From: Tritrichomonas musculus
Taxonomy: Eukaryota > Parabasalia > Tritrichomonadida > Tritrichomonadidae
Assembly: GCA_039105265.1 (NCBI GenBank)
Contig: JAPFFF010000041.1
Coordinates: forward strand, 1,240,001 to 1,304,000
Length of the DNA: 64,000 nt
Direction of reading: 5' to 3'
In this document: positions 25,863-34,394 of the stretch, piece by piece
How the letters are laid out: each line of letters begins with the position of its first letter
Numbering within the stretch: position 1 is the first letter of the stretch
Notes under the pieces: generated by a model
What the model saw: the letters and a program-made list of their open reading frames with translations, nothing else
Database searches by the model: none
Told to the model about the DNA's origin: nothing
Program-made: the position numbers and the translations under genes

Positions 25863-26479
25863 TTTTTTCTTTTATACCAAGTTTTTTGAATTCCACCAAA
25901 ATTTTTTCTTTTTGCTGTAAAATTTTCTTTTACGTCATTGAGATGACCGAATCCGTGACGAGTAATATTTGTGTGAAAAAATTGATTGTACAAATTTATA
26001 ATTTCGTCTGATGGATATTCTCTTTTTTCAAGAATTTTCAAAAAGTTCCCAAAATCATCTCGGTCATGATAACTTTTTCCAAATACATCTTGTGGGTTTG
26101 GAGGTCTTGGATTTCCATGACGGTTTGGATTTGCTGGATGTTCTTCTAATTGTTTTTCTACAATTTGATTGATTCCTGCATAAAATTCTTCTTCATTTGG
26201 AGACGTTGATTGAGGTTCATTAAAATCACGGTTTGGATTTGCTGGATGTTCTTCTACTATTTGATTGATTCCTGCATAAAATTCTTCTTCATTTGGAGAC
26301 GTTGATGTATTTATTGGTTGAGGTTCATTAAAATTACGGTCTATTTCCCAATCATCAATTTCATTATTGACAACAAAGTTTTGAAAACTATTATTTAAAT
26401 TTTGCATGTTTGGTGATAATTGATATTGAGGTGAACCCCCAGTTGAATAGTGTAGAGGTAATTCATTATCACTTGACAT
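25850..26479 (-). CDS. Unrecognised 209-aa protein with internal duplication
   Basis: A polar, low-complexity start precedes a duplicated segment: SPNEEEFYAGINQIVEEHPA appears twice (about residues 62-85 and 93-120), with HPANPNR after each. The C-terminal part (FLKILEKREYPSDEIINLYN, then TRHGFGHLNDVKENFTAKRK) looks folded and basic. It is divergent from the helicase gene over a shared promoter box, so it may act with replication. Function unknown. Confidence 0.6.
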   Translation of the reverse strand: MSSDNELPLHYSTGGSPQYQLSPNMQNLNNSFQNFVVNNEIDDWEIDRNFNEPQPINTSTSPNEEEFYAGINQIVEEHPANPNRDFNEPQSTSPNEEEFYAGINQIVEKQLEEHPANPNRHGNPRPPNPQDVFGKSYHDRDDFGNFLKILEKREYPSDEIINLYNQFFHTNITRHGFGHLNDVKENFTAKRKNFGGIQKTWYKRKNKVL

Positions 26480-26494
26480 TAATTAAAAAATGAA

Positions 26495-26518
26495 TAACGG
26501 TTTTGACAGTCACTTTTA
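26495..26518. promoter_or_regulatory. Divergent TAACGGTTTTGACAGTCACT promoter box
   Basis: On the plus strand TAACGGTTTTGACAGTCACT then TTTATTTT leads to the helicase ATG at 26,530; the 209-aa gene starts at 26,479 in the other direction. TCACT fits the TCA-type initiator. Confidence 0.7.
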
Positions 26519-26529
26519 TTTTTGTATCG

Positions 26530-28233
26530 ATGAATCAACCAACCCTCCTCTCTGATGATTTCTTAATTCCAGAAGCTAGACAAATGGAAAATATAAATGA
26601 GAATGTCTTTCCTCAATATCAAGGTCAAGAGTTTCATGATCGTGATCTTGAAATAAATACAAATCTCATTCAATTGTTTCCTGATGATGTTGTTGGATTG
26701 TTAAATTTATTTGAACCAACACTTGAAAATTTAACAACTTCTATCAAATATATATTTCGTTCTCCATTTAATCCAAACCATTTGTACAATATTGTGAAAA
26801 ATTGGTACTTATCTAATCAAGAAAATTCTGAACAAGATCTTCAAGCAATTGGTAGTCAAGAAAATCATCCAGAAGTTTCAAATCATTGGATCTTCCCAAT
26901 TTTGAATGCACTCTCAGAATCTCAAAGAAATGTTATTTGGGAGAAATATTTCAATAATACAATTAACCAATTTGTTCAAATTGATTTTGGTGAAAATTGT
27001 TCAATAATCTCATTTAAAGATAAGAATTATGAAAGAAAATACTCTTCTACTGGAATTCGTGTTGGAGATTTCTTTACTGATTTCAAAAAAGTTTGTTGTT
27101 ATATTCAACTAGACAATATCTTCATAATTAAACAATCAAATACGTTAGAAATGTTAAATCCTACTCAATTTGCACCAATATTGAAAAATATTAAATTAGG
27201 GTGTTCAAAAGTTGGTAAAAATACAAAGAAAGCAATTACTGCATTTGATGTTGTTTCCTTTGGGAAGAATTTGGATTTCATTACTTATGAATCAATGAAA
27301 TTCTATTCCGAAGATCCAAACATTTTTTCATATTTTCATTGGTATCCTTATTCAAGATTAATTCTTTGTACACAAAATGTGATTCAACCATATTTGGATC
27401 ATATTTTTAGAGTTATTGCAAATTCTGACCAAGAATTATATGATTATATCATTAAATGGATTTCATTTATTTTTCAACATCCAGATGGTAAAACAGGTAC
27501 TGCATTAGTTCTTATTGGTATACCGGGTTGTGGGAAAAATACATTTACTAATGTTCTTTGTCAACTTTTAGGTGAATATTCTGATCCAAATGCAAACTTT
27601 GATAATATTACAAGCAATTTTAATTTCCAAATCTTAAACAAAAAATTATTGGTATGTTCAGAAAAGGAAAATCATAATAAAAACGATCGAAAATATCTTA
27701 AACAACATGAAAGATTAAAAACGTTAATCACAGAAAGATTCGCTACTATTGAAGGAAAACATAGAAATACTGAATCTAAAGAAAATGTTGCCAATTTCAT
27801 CTTCTTAACAAACAATCCTGCTCCTATTCGAATTGATGAAGACGATAGAAGATTTGTTGTTACAAATTGTTATCCAATGAAAGGTCAAGACTATTTTCAA
27901 CCTTTACGTAATCTTATTAAGACACAAGATTTCAAAAACAATTTAATTACTTTTTTCTTGACTGTTGATTTATCAAATTTCTATCCAGCACAATTTCCTA
28001 CAACTGAGGCAAGAATGAATTTAATGAACTTTTCAAAATCTCCTGAAAAATTATTTATTGAGGAAAACTTTCAAAAATTCAGAAATGGTTATGTAGCTTT
28101 TGAAGCCTGGACTGAATTTAAAAAATGGGCAAAAGTAAAAAATTTCAGACCCAAAACTCATCAAGATTTTAATCAAACAATTTTACAATACTGCTCATTC
28201 AATAATAATGATAAGAAATATAGATTAAGGTAA
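26530..28233 (+). CDS. Superfamily 3 helicase, about 567 aa
   Basis: The start is the ATG at 26,530 (MNQPTLLSDDF), since the longer frame runs through the promoter box. The C-terminal half holds the helicase core: Walker A GIPGCGKNTF near residue 328, Walker B-type LLVCSEKE near 373, and motif C FLTNNPAPIRIDEDDRRFV near 425. The N-terminal 280 residues are not assigned and could hold a primase-like part, as in D5-type proteins, but no primase motif is recognised. It likely unwinds DNA during element replication together with the polymerase. The promoter box places it in the same expression class as the small coiled-coil genes. Confidence 0.85.
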   Translation: MNQPTLLSDDFLIPEARQMENINENVFPQYQGQEFHDRDLEINTNLIQLFPDDVVGLLNLFEPTLENLTTSIKYIFRSPFNPNHLYNIVKNWYLSNQENSEQDLQAIGSQENHPEVSNHWIFPILNALSESQRNVIWEKYFNNTINQFVQIDFGENCSIISFKDKNYERKYSSTGIRVGDFFTDFKKVCCYIQLDNIFIIKQSNTLEMLNPTQFAPILKNIKLGCSKVGKNTKKAITAFDVVSFGKNLDFITYESMKFYSEDPNIFSYFHWYPYSRLILCTQNVIQPYLDHIFRVIANSDQELYDYIIKWISFIFQHPDGKTGTALVLIGIPGCGKNTFTNVLCQLLGEYSDPNANFDNITSNFNFQILNKKLLVCSEKENHNKNDRKYLKQHERLKTLITERFATIEGKHRNTESKENVANFIFLTNNPAPIRIDEDDRRFVVTNCYPMKGQDYFQPLRNLIKTQDFKNNLITFFLTVDLSNFYPAQFPTTEARMNLMNFSKSPEKLFIEENFQKFRNGYVAFEAWTEFKKWAKVKNFRPKTHQDFNQTILQYCSFNNNDKKYRLR

Positions 28234-28237
28234 CTTT

Positions 28238-28435
28238 TTATTTATTTAATTCTTTTCTTAAAAGTTCAATTTCTTTTTCTACTTTGTCTCTTTCTCTTCG
28301 TAAATCCATTAATTTTCTAAAATCTTTATCATCATAAACCCTTTGATTACCAATAATCCCTGCCTTTTTTTCGATGTCATTTATTTGTTCATCTAAGATA
28401 TCCCATTTCTCGTAAGCTTCTTGCAATTTAGACAT
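28238..28435 (-). CDS. Coiled-coil array gene 1, 65 aa
   Basis: The product (MSKLQEAYEKWDILDEQIND at start, RRERDKVEKEIELLRKELNK at end) is one coiled coil. It is the shortest of five minus-strand paralogue-like genes, each with its own copy of the promoter box. It converges on the helicase gene with 4 bases between stops. Confidence 0.55.
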   Translation of the reverse strand: MSKLQEAYEKWDILDEQINDIEKKAGIIGNQRVYDDKDFRKLMDLRRERDKVEKEIELLRKELNK

Positions 28436-28449
28436 GAAAACAAAAATAA

Positions 28450-28472
28450 AAGTGAAGTGTCAAAACTGCTTT
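28450..28472 (-). promoter_or_regulatory. Promoter box, GCAGTTTTGACACTTCACTT form
   Basis: Lies 15 bases upstream of the ATG at 28,435. The core is GCAGTTTTGACACTTCACTT, in which AACGG is changed to GCAG; the TGACACTTCACTT part is unchanged. Confidence 0.65.
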
Positions 28473-28477
28473 TTTAT

Positions 28478-28900
28478 TTAAGATTTTAAAAGTTCTTGAA
28501 ATTCATTTAGTAATTGGTCATATTCTTGTCGTTCTTCGGGAGTCAAAGCTGAGAGATCTCCTGGATATTTAGATTCAATTATGCCTATTCTTTTCCCAAT
28601 TTCGAAGGCTTTTTGACAATTAACTCGCATTTGTTCGCTTCTTTTGATATCGGAAATGAAACTATTCATTGCTTCTATTTGATTCCAGAGTTTTTCTTTT
28701 TCTCTTCGTAATCGTTCCAATTCTTCTATGTCTTCCTGAAACAATTTGGATTCATCATAAATAATTAATCCATCCTCATCAATGGAAGATGGAGCCTTCC
28801 TTTCTATTTTCAATATTTGCTTGCATGTTTCCAATTTTTCTTTTCGAAGACTCTCCAATTTTTCTTCCAATTTTCTGATAGGTATTTCAATCGCAGCCAT
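28478..28900 (-). CDS. Coiled-coil array gene 2, 140 aa
   Basis: Blocks such as YDESKLFQEDIEELERLRRE also occur in array gene 4 (YDESKLSMDDQEELERLRRE), showing common descent. The start is MAAIEIPIRKLEEKLESLRK and the C-terminus is helical (GIIESKYPGDLSALTPEERQ). Function unknown; likely oligomeric. Confidence 0.6.
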   Translation of the reverse strand: MAAIEIPIRKLEEKLESLRKEKLETCKQILKIERKAPSSIDEDGLIIYDESKLFQEDIEELERLRREKEKLWNQIEAMNSFISDIKRSEQMRVNCQKAFEIGKRIGIIESKYPGDLSALTPEERQEYDQLLNEFQELLKS

Positions 28901-28913
28901 AAATACAAAAATA

Positions 28914-28942
28914 AAAGTGAAGTGTCAAAACTGCTTTTTTAT
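28914..28942 (-). promoter_or_regulatory. Promoter box, GCAGTTTTGACACTTCACTT form
   Basis: Same 20-base core as at 28,450, 14 bases upstream of the ATG at 28,900. The flanking AAATAAAAG and CTTTTTTATTTA are also conserved. Confidence 0.65.
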
Positions 28943-28949
28943 TTAAAGT

Positions 28950-29579
28950 TTAGCTTTTTGGTCTTTTTTCTTCAATTTCTTGAATTCTTGCTTCAGCAAT
29001 TTTTGTTAGGATAATTTCCTTTTGAATTGATAGAATACAGGCTTCATCCCAGAGGTGAAGATTTTTCTTCTTTATTTCTTCGTTACGTATTAATTCTTCC
29101 TGATAGCCTTCATCACCAAATTTTTTTGGCAAATCCCAAATTTCCTTGTAACCAGTGGCTTTAATACATTTGTCAATTTCTTTTTTTTGTTGTCTCACTG
29201 CCACTAATTGTTCTTCCAAAGAGAAACTATCAGACATTTCTCGAACTCTTGCTGCAGCAATTAGTTGCCTGATAAAATCCATTTCCGTTAAGAGTTGATC
29301 TTCATAGTCTTTGAGTTGTTTTTGTTCTTGATATTGTTTTCTCACTGCTACTAATTGTTCTTCCAAAGAGGAACTTTCCGACATTTCTTGAACTTTGACT
29401 GCAGCAATATTTTTTCTTATTTGAATTATTTCATCAAAGAGAATTTTTTCTTCGTCTTTGAGTTGATCTGCTTCTTCAGTCATGTTAGAAGACATTAGCT
29501 TGAACCATTTTTCATGTACATCTTGATATTGTTTTCTCACGAGCTCTAATTGTTCTTCCCAATAAGTACGTTCAGACAT
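28950..29579 (-). CDS. Coiled-coil array gene 3, 209 aa
   Basis: The largest member. It carries an internal repeat, with LEEQLVAVRKQYQE and LEEQLVAVRQQKKE separated by VREMS / VQEMS linkers, and looks like two or three fused array units. The start is MSERTYWEEQLELVRKQYQD. The promoter box lies 14 bases upstream. Long coiled coil suggests a rod or scaffold, unproven. Confidence 0.6.
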   Translation of the reverse strand: MSERTYWEEQLELVRKQYQDVHEKWFKLMSSNMTEEADQLKDEEKILFDEIIQIRKNIAAVKVQEMSESSSLEEQLVAVRKQYQEQKQLKDYEDQLLTEMDFIRQLIAAARVREMSDSFSLEEQLVAVRQQKKEIDKCIKATGYKEIWDLPKKFGDEGYQEELIRNEEIKKKNLHLWDEACILSIQKEIILTKIAEARIQEIEEKRPKS

Positions 29580-29593
29580 AAATACAAAAAATA

Positions 29594-29620
29594 AAAGTGA
29601 AGTGTCAAAACTGCTTTTTT
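29594..29620 (-). promoter_or_regulatory. Promoter box, GCAGTTTTGACACTTCACTT form
   Basis: Identical core 15 bases upstream of the ATG at 29,579; it overlaps the end of array gene 4. Confidence 0.65.
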
Positions 29621-29858
29621 ATTTAATTTCTCTTAAAAGTTCTTGAATTTCTTTCATTTGATATCGGAGTCGGTCTCTTTCTCTTCGTAATCGTTCCAAT
29701 TCTTCTTGATCATCCATCGATAATTTGGATTCATCATAAATTATAATTGCATCCTCATTTGTGTAATTAGGTGCATTTTTTTGAATTCTTCTTATTTGTT
29801 TCCATTTTTCTTTCCATTCTTCTCGAAGACTTATTAATTTTTCTTCCAATTTAGACAT
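29619..29858 (-). CDS. Coiled-coil array gene 4, 79 aa
   Basis: Starts MSKLEEKLISLREEWKEKWK and shares YDESKLSMDDQEELERLRRE with array gene 2. Entirely helical. Own promoter box 13 bases upstream of the ATG. Confidence 0.55.
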   Translation of the reverse strand: MSKLEEKLISLREEWKEKWKQIRRIQKNAPNYTNEDAIIIYDESKLSMDDQEELERLRRERDRLRYQMKEIQELLREIK

Positions 29859-29870
29859 AAATACAAAAAT

Positions 29871-29900
29871 AAAAGTGAAGTGTCAAAACTGCTTTTTTAT
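29871..29900 (-). promoter_or_regulatory. Promoter box, GCAGTTTTGACACTTCACTT form
   Basis: Identical core between array gene 5 (stop side) and array gene 4 (start at 29,858). Confidence 0.65.
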
Positions 29901-30203
29901 TTAAAGTTCGTTAATTCTTGCTTCAGCAATTTTCTTTTTCAAGATTTGTATTTCCAGGTTAATTATTTCAGCTTCCAATCGAAATTCATCATCTTTCTTT
30001 TTGATTTCGTCTTTTGTTGGATAAACTTTATCACTTTCATACCCTTCTCTCATTGATTCAGATGTTTCTCTTTTTTCTCTTTCTTCTCTTTCACGAACGT
30101 CATCCCAAAACTTTTTGAATTCATTATTATTATCTTCTTTTTGTTTCAGTACCATTTTCAATTTTATTTCCAATTGTTTTGAGACAAGTGCACTTTCTGA
30201 CAT
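29901..30203 (-). CDS. Coiled-coil array gene 5, about 100 aa
   Basis: The start is the ATG at 30,203 (MSESALVSKQLEIKLKMVLK); the longer frame would start within the leader. The C-terminus KKKIAEARINEL matches the C-terminal style of array gene 3 (ILTKIAEARIQEI). Its promoter is shared divergently with the integrase and is of the GGTTTTGACAGACCAT form. Confidence 0.55.
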   Translation of the reverse strand: MSESALVSKQLEIKLKMVLKQKEDNNNEFKKFWDDVREREEREKRETSESMREGYESDKVYPTKDEIKKKDDEFRLEAEIINLEIQILKKKIAEARINEL

Positions 30204-30223
30204 TATCAAGAAAACAAATAACA

Positions 30224-30250
30224 TTATGGTCTGTCAAAACCGCTCTTTAT
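30224..30250. promoter_or_regulatory. Divergent promoter box of integrase and array gene 5
   Basis: The plus strand reads ATGGTCTGTCAAAACCGCTC. It is 20 bases from the minus ATG at 30,203 and 10 bases from the integrase ATG at 30,261. Confidence 0.65.
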
Positions 30251-30260
30251 TGAAATTTAA

Positions 30261-31649
30261 ATGTTATCGTCAGAAGGTGAAAAATTAATGAATTATTTAG
30301 AAAAGAAAGCTTATCAAAAGAAATTAATAATGCCAAATGAAGCTAGAAATTATAAAGGGTATCAAAAAGATTTTGTAACTGATGATGAATTTGAACAAAT
30401 TTATAATGCTTATTCAGAATTTCGAAAAGTATTATCTGAATCATTACCTGTAATCACAGATGAAAAAATTCCTGATGATGAATTAAGTTTTGAAGAAAAA
30501 ATTGAGAACCATGTAATTAATAATTTACATAATGAAAATATTCGTACTTTTCCTGAATTTGAAAAATTGACCTCTGGATGGAAAAAAGGTAAAGATAAAT
30601 ATACTATGGAAGAATGGTATGAAATATATATTACAAAAATTATGGAACAACCAGGAATGATAGTTGAATTCAAAGGTAAAACAAATGTACCTGATATTGC
30701 ATTTAGAAATAAAAATAAAAGACATGTATTATTAAAACAATTTGAAAAAGTTATTGAGCCAAATTATGTTTCTGAAGATGATTATGTTCAAAAGAAACAA
30801 TTTCCAACTAATAAGAATAAAAAATATTATTTACATAAATTATGTGAACCTGGTACTTATTTAATTGATATTATGTTTGAAAAAAATGTTGGGTACTTAA
30901 TTTGTATAGAAGCCAATAGTCGATATTTATATGCAATTCCTTTAGGTAGAGAATGTTTTGGTGATATAAATAAAATTATGACTGCTGGACAAAAAACATC
31001 TATTTCAATAACAAAAGCTTTAAATACTTTATTTCAACAAGGAATGAAACCTAAAATATTGACCGGAGATGGTGAAAAAGGTTTTTGTTCTGAAGAAACA
31101 ATTAATTTTTTAAACTCAAATGGAATTAAATGGGAACCTGTTGATAGAATGGATGATTATCATTATCCATCATTTTTACGAAAACCAGGTGAAAAACAAA
31201 CAACTAGCCCATTACATTCTTCATTAGGTATAGTTGATAGAATTATTAGAACTTTGAGAGATATGGCTTATGAAGTTCAACGAGAAATCTCCCCTGAAAT
31301 ATTAAAAGAATTAGTTGTTCAATATAATAATGCCCCACACTTAACTTTGTCAAAATATGCAGGTATGAATGTTTCCCCTAGTCAAATGCAAAATAATTCT
31401 GATTTATATACTTTTATTTGTAGACGTATTTCTCAAGCTAATTATAATGTTTCTGCTCAAAAAGGTTATAATTTAAAAGAAAACCAAGAAGTAATTGTAT
31501 ATAATAATAAAGACACTCTTAAAAAAAGACGATCAATAACTCAACCTGGTAGATTTTTTGTAAAAGGTTTTCAAAATGGTAAATATTTAATACAAGATCT
31601 TAAAGGAAATACTCAAATATTACCTCGTTATAGATTAGATCCTATTTGA
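30261..31649 (+). CDS. Polinton retroviral-type integrase, 462 aa
   Basis: The central core resembles the rve integrase domain: first strand with TYLIDIMFEKNVGYLICIEA near residue 200, second acidic site LTGDGEKGFCSEE near 267, and the third motif helix HSSLGIVDRIIRTLRDM near 320. The N-terminal 190 residues are charged and helical. The C-terminal part (RFFVKGFQNGKYLIQDLKGN) resembles a small SH3- or chromo-like barrel. In Polintons this enzyme inserts the element with target duplications of about 6 bp. The open frame is complete. It shares a divergent promoter with the last coiled-coil array gene, which places it in the replication expression class. Confidence 0.88.
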   Translation: MLSSEGEKLMNYLEKKAYQKKLIMPNEARNYKGYQKDFVTDDEFEQIYNAYSEFRKVLSESLPVITDEKIPDDELSFEEKIENHVINNLHNENIRTFPEFEKLTSGWKKGKDKYTMEEWYEIYITKIMEQPGMIVEFKGKTNVPDIAFRNKNKRHVLLKQFEKVIEPNYVSEDDYVQKKQFPTNKNKKYYLHKLCEPGTYLIDIMFEKNVGYLICIEANSRYLYAIPLGRECFGDINKIMTAGQKTSISITKALNTLFQQGMKPKILTGDGEKGFCSEETINFLNSNGIKWEPVDRMDDYHYPSFLRKPGEKQTTSPLHSSLGIVDRIIRTLRDMAYEVQREISPEILKELVVQYNNAPHLTLSKYAGMNVSPSQMQNNSDLYTFICRRISQANYNVSAQKGYNLKENQEVIVYNNKDTLKKRRSITQPGRFFVKGFQNGKYLIQDLKGNTQILPRYRLDPI

Positions 31650-31724
31650 ATTGTCAGAAAATGCAAAAATAAAAAGAGTGTCAAAAAATGCAAAAATAAA
31701 AAGGGTGTCAAAAAATGCAGTAAA
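31650..31724. repeat. Three direct repeats after the integrase gene
   Basis: About 29-base units containing TGTCAAAAAATGCAAAAATA and AAAAGRGTG occur three times in the 96-base gap. The TGTCAAAA part copies the right end of the promoter box, so these could be relic or extra regulatory sites. Confidence 0.7.
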
Positions 31725-31745
31725 TTGAATTGTTTATTTAATTAA

Positions 31746-32024
31746 TTATTTCCTTTCGTTCCAGCGTTTGAGATTTTTCAAACCTGCCTTTAATTCTTCA
31801 ATGAAGAAGCATTCAAGTTCGTTAGCTTTTTCTTCATTTGAGCTATCTCCATCATTCATTATCACACGAACATCATCGATGTGATTCATATTGGCTGCAG
31901 CTTCTTGGAGCATATATGCCATTTTTTCTCTTTGATCAAGATCATCAGAAATAGTTCTCCATTCATGAACACTATCAAGAGCTTCGACAACTTCAAGTAA
32001 GTGTTGGATCGTACGGGCTTCCAT
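31746..32024 (-). CDS. Unrecognised helical 92-aa protein
   Basis: The start is the ATG at 32,024 (MEARTIQHLLEVVEALDSVH). The frame upstream is leader. The product is acidic and helical (KANELECFFIEELKAGLKNL). The promoter region is a 50-base sequence that is repeated before the 594-aa gene, so these genes may be co-regulated. Function unknown. Confidence 0.55.
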   Translation of the reverse strand: MEARTIQHLLEVVEALDSVHEWRTISDDLDQREKMAYMLQEAAANMNHIDDVRVIMNDGDSSNEEKANELECFFIEELKAGLKNLKRWNERK

Positions 32025-32036
32025 GCTTGTATAAAA

Positions 32037-32089
32037 ATGATGTGATGACCTCACGAGAAAAAATTAGATTTTTTGGTTAACGGTCGCCT
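32037..32089. promoter_or_regulatory. Second-type divergent promoter, copy 1
   Basis: The plus strand reads ATGATGTGATGACCTCACGA, then GAAAAAATTAGATTTTTTGG and TTAACGGTCGCC. A near-identical block lies at 34,395-34,444. It contains a TAACGG core and, read on the minus strand, TCATCACATCATTTTT initiator-like sequence. Confidence 0.65.
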
Positions 32090-32112
32090 AGTGAAAAAGT
32101 TCATTTTTTTTA

Positions 32113-32529
32113 ATGTCGGACAAACAAAGTGTACCTGAACAAAAAGAAATTAAAGATGATATACCATCTATGTCTGCAAAAGACATGAGAAATCCAAAAA
32201 GAACTCAAGGTTGGAAAATGTTGAAATCAAGGTATGGGGAAAATGTATCCCTTCAAAAATTATCAGCAGTTGCAAAAGTTATGATGCAATGTATTGATCA
32301 TAATATTCCATCAGAAACTCCAAGTCTTTCAAGGGAAGATATTCGATCGAAAGAAAAATTAATTCTTTGGTTCGATACTCATATTGAGTTTATTCGACCA
32401 TTTTTGTCACCTGGAATGATGATTGGTTATGATAAAGGGAAATTCGTTCCGATTCCCATACCAAAAGAAACTACTAAAAAAGTCGAAGACAAAGAAAAAG
32501 AAGAAGAAAAAGATAAAGAAAAGAAATAA
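32113..32529 (+). CDS. Unrecognised 138-aa protein with charged tail
   Basis: The middle part (GWKMLKSRYGENVSLQKLSA, then SREDIRSKEKLILWFDTHIE) looks like a compact helical domain. The last 25 residues are a lysine/glutamate run. It is divergent from the 92-aa gene over the second-type promoter and converges on the 594-aa gene. No family is recognised. Confidence 0.55.
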   Translation: MSDKQSVPEQKEIKDDIPSMSAKDMRNPKRTQGWKMLKSRYGENVSLQKLSAVAKVMMQCIDHNIPSETPSLSREDIRSKEKLILWFDTHIEFIRPFLSPGMMIGYDKGKFVPIPIPKETTKKVEDKEKEEEKDKEKK

Positions 32530-32602
32530 ATAAAAAATTAATTAATTAAATTGGTTTATTAAAAACCTAAATCTTTTTTGAGAGTTTTTTTATTCCGATC
32601 TC

Positions 32603-34387
32603 TCAATTATCGGAGGGAGTGTCGCTTGGTAATTTTTCAACGACATCAGAATCTGAATCTGAGAAACTTTCAAAGGATGAATTGTCATTTGATTTATCGA
32701 GCCAGAAATCATTAAATTCAGCTAATTGGTTGGATTGTTGTTGTATTGGTTCTTTCGCTGTTTGAGTTTGCAAAATTTTATCGATTGTTTCCGTTATTGG
32801 TTTACCAACTTTTCTTGCTAATCTTTCTCTTTCTTTTTTTCGTTTTTCTTTTTCTTCTTGGATTCTTTGTTCTTTTTCTTTATAGGCAGCAAATTCTTGT
32901 TCATCAAGAAATTCTTCCAATTGAATATCAGTTATTTCTCTATAATTGTCGATGAAATCTTTGAGTCTTTCTCTTGTGGCGATCTCTATTTCGTCGTGCG
33001 TCATGTCAGGATGAGCATATTCGAATGCTGTAGCCAAACGATTGAATGCCAAATTTTTCTTTGATTCTTCTTCTCTGATCTTCGTGTGAATTTCGAATTC
33101 TTCGTCGTTGAGGAAATTCCATGGAAACGGTAAAATTGTAAATTCAAAACCTCGGTCTTTGTGAGTTTGGATTCTTTGATTAGCGATTTCTTTGATTTCT
33201 TCTTCCGTCTTGTCTTTGTATATCTTTTTCAATTCTACAATTAAATCTGTTCTTGCTAATTCGTCATTTTCCAGATGCTTATCTTTCCTATTTTTTACTC
33301 GTAATCTGATTCTTGATGTTGAAGGCGGTTGATCAGGCTTGGCACGAGGAATTTGTGATCGACTTGTTACCTTTTTCTTTGGTTGATCAGATTCAATAAC
33401 TTTGTTCATTTTTTCTAATTGTTTTCTTGAGACTACCTTCCTTTTCTTCTTTTTGATGATTGTAGGTTTGACAGGGTCAGGTTGAATTGTTTCATTCATC
33501 TTACGTAAACGTTCTTCTATGAATTTTTGTTTATCTTTCTCTACTTGTTTACTGAGTGATGCTTGATTTTCTTCATTTTGAGAGAAAACTAATCGAATGT
33601 AATTTTTCTTTCTTCTGAATTCTTCTGTTTTAACGTATTTGAGTATTGAAACCAGATCTTCGTCTAATTCTTTTGGTTTTGAATATTTCTTTTTCATTGC
33701 TGGTAAATCCTTTTCGTAATTACCGCTTAGTAATCGAGCATTTTCATCTTTTAAAACATCAACATAGAATTCTGACCAAATAACGATATCACCATTTTCA
33801 TTGAGATCATCAACAAAAGAATGCTCTAAATCATAGGCAAATAATTCTTCACCAAGCAACATTGTGGCAATTTGATTTAATTCATCATCTGGTATCCCTT
33901 CAAAAAATTCGTTATCTGCTAGCCAACTTTGCATATGCTTTTTCACTGTAATACCTTTTGCCCTCATTTCGGCTAATTTGTCATGAGAAATTGTTGGTAA
34001 TCGAAGGTGATGTTTTTGTACAACTTTATCTTCTGGTATTTCAAATTTTCGATTTGGCAAAGGAGGATCAACTTTTTTGAATCCAGGGGTTGGGATTTCG
34101 TCTTTCTTTGATTCTTCAGTATTTTTTGACAATTTGACTTTTCCTGGCGGATTTACTACAAATTTGACCTTTTTTGGTGTTGGTTGGCTTTTTGATTGAT
34201 CATCATTTTCGTCTTCTAGATTAAGTATAAATCGTTGACTTTTGGCCCCGTGTTTAGATATCTGAATGCCCTTTGACACTTCTCTTTGCATTCCATTTTT
34301 ATTCGTATGACCAACTAGATCATATTCCTTCTTTTCTTGTAGAGATTTCATTCTCTCTTTGGTGACGACATAGCTTCTGCTGTGCAT
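32603..34387 (-). CDS. Large charged protein, 594 aa, unrecognised
   Basis: The product is rich in lysine, glutamate and arginine. The first 130 residues are polar with a FVVNPPGKVKLSK stretch. A more ordered middle (about 130-230) includes WLADNEFFEGIPDDELNQIA. Long helical regions follow (about 250-560) with a basic stretch KPTIIKKKKRKVVSRKQLEK. The acidic serine-rich tail is SNDNSSFESFSDSDSDVVEK. It could be a structural tegument-like or terminal-region protein, but nothing diagnostic is visible. The gene is near the right end of the element and uses the second-type promoter. Confidence 0.55.
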   Translation of the reverse strand: MHSRSYVVTKERMKSLQEKKEYDLVGHTNKNGMQREVSKGIQISKHGAKSQRFILNLEDENDDQSKSQPTPKKVKFVVNPPGKVKLSKNTEESKKDEIPTPGFKKVDPPLPNRKFEIPEDKVVQKHHLRLPTISHDKLAEMRAKGITVKKHMQSWLADNEFFEGIPDDELNQIATMLLGEELFAYDLEHSFVDDLNENGDIVIWSEFYVDVLKDENARLLSGNYEKDLPAMKKKYSKPKELDEDLVSILKYVKTEEFRRKKNYIRLVFSQNEENQASLSKQVEKDKQKFIEERLRKMNETIQPDPVKPTIIKKKKRKVVSRKQLEKMNKVIESDQPKKKVTSRSQIPRAKPDQPPSTSRIRLRVKNRKDKHLENDELARTDLIVELKKIYKDKTEEEIKEIANQRIQTHKDRGFEFTILPFPWNFLNDEEFEIHTKIREEESKKNLAFNRLATAFEYAHPDMTHDEIEIATRERLKDFIDNYREITDIQLEEFLDEQEFAAYKEKEQRIQEEKEKRKKERERLARKVGKPITETIDKILQTQTAKEPIQQQSNQLAEFNDFWLDKSNDNSSFESFSDSDSDVVEKLPSDTPSDN

Positions 34388-34394
34388 GCTAAAA

